A stretch of 13,463 bases of DNA from an uncultured Collinsella sp. (lineage in GTDB: Bacteria > Actinomycetota > Coriobacteriia > Coriobacteriales > Coriobacteriaceae): NCBI GenBank assembly GCA_902494625.1, contig CABUUB010000050.1, positions 1-13,463 on the forward strand, read 5' to 3'. Position 1 is the stretch's first letter; the number at the start of each line of letters is the position of its first letter. Below, one piece after another: positions 13,455-13,463 of the stretch. The notes under the pieces were generated by a model. That model was not told where the DNA came from. It worked only from the letters and a program-made list of their open reading frames with translations, and made no database searches. The position numbers and the translations under genes were made by a program.

Positions 13455-13463
13455 GGACGAGAA

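Overview
The window is high-GC DNA from an anaerobic actinobacterium. Class III (oxygen-sensitive) ribonucleotide reductase, a Collinsella-like gene set (folE-HD-folB, a PAS/GAF-SpoIIE phosphatase next to a STAS/HATPase switch protein, a GH13 glucosidase) and tRNA genes with encoded CCA suggest Coriobacteriia, probably a gut Collinsella or close relative. This assignment is inferred from memory of gene content; no search was run.

Left part (1-3015): the 3' end of an M19 dipeptidase gene and a YgjP-type zinc metallopeptidase gene run rightward. Everything else reads leftward. folE, an HD-domain hydrolase gene and folB form a tight folate/pterin operon. Middle (3082-6600): nrdG and nrdD, the activase and reductase of anaerobic deoxynucleotide synthesis. 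They are separated by an unusually wide gap holding two long hairpins. The nrdD promoter carries a strong NrdR box and a second weaker one exactly 31 bp away, overlapping the -35 and -10 regions.

Right part (6900-12900): three tRNA units, Gly-Val, Gly-Cys-Gly and Leu. All three tRNA-Gly(GCC) genes are identical. Each unit has its own promoter with the same upstream sequence, an A/T palindrome ending in AAAAAAGTNCTTGC. Between the units lie a GH13 alpha-glucosidase-like gene broken by an apparent one-base deletion, and a two-gene partner-switching module: a PAS-GAF-SpoIIE phosphatase and a fused STAS (antagonist) + HATPase (anti-sigma kinase) protein.

The most striking signal is a set of long hairpins in intergenic DNA (3679-3762, 13022-13146, 13328-13454, and possibly 3941-4078). 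Their arms differ completely in sequence, yet each is almost perfectly self-complementary. Three share the internal-loop sequence GTCCTCRRRCAT on one side and CTGCGGR on the other at the same structural position, and end in a 4-bp stem with a three-base loop. This looks like a structured RNA or DNA element family rather than copies of one repeat.
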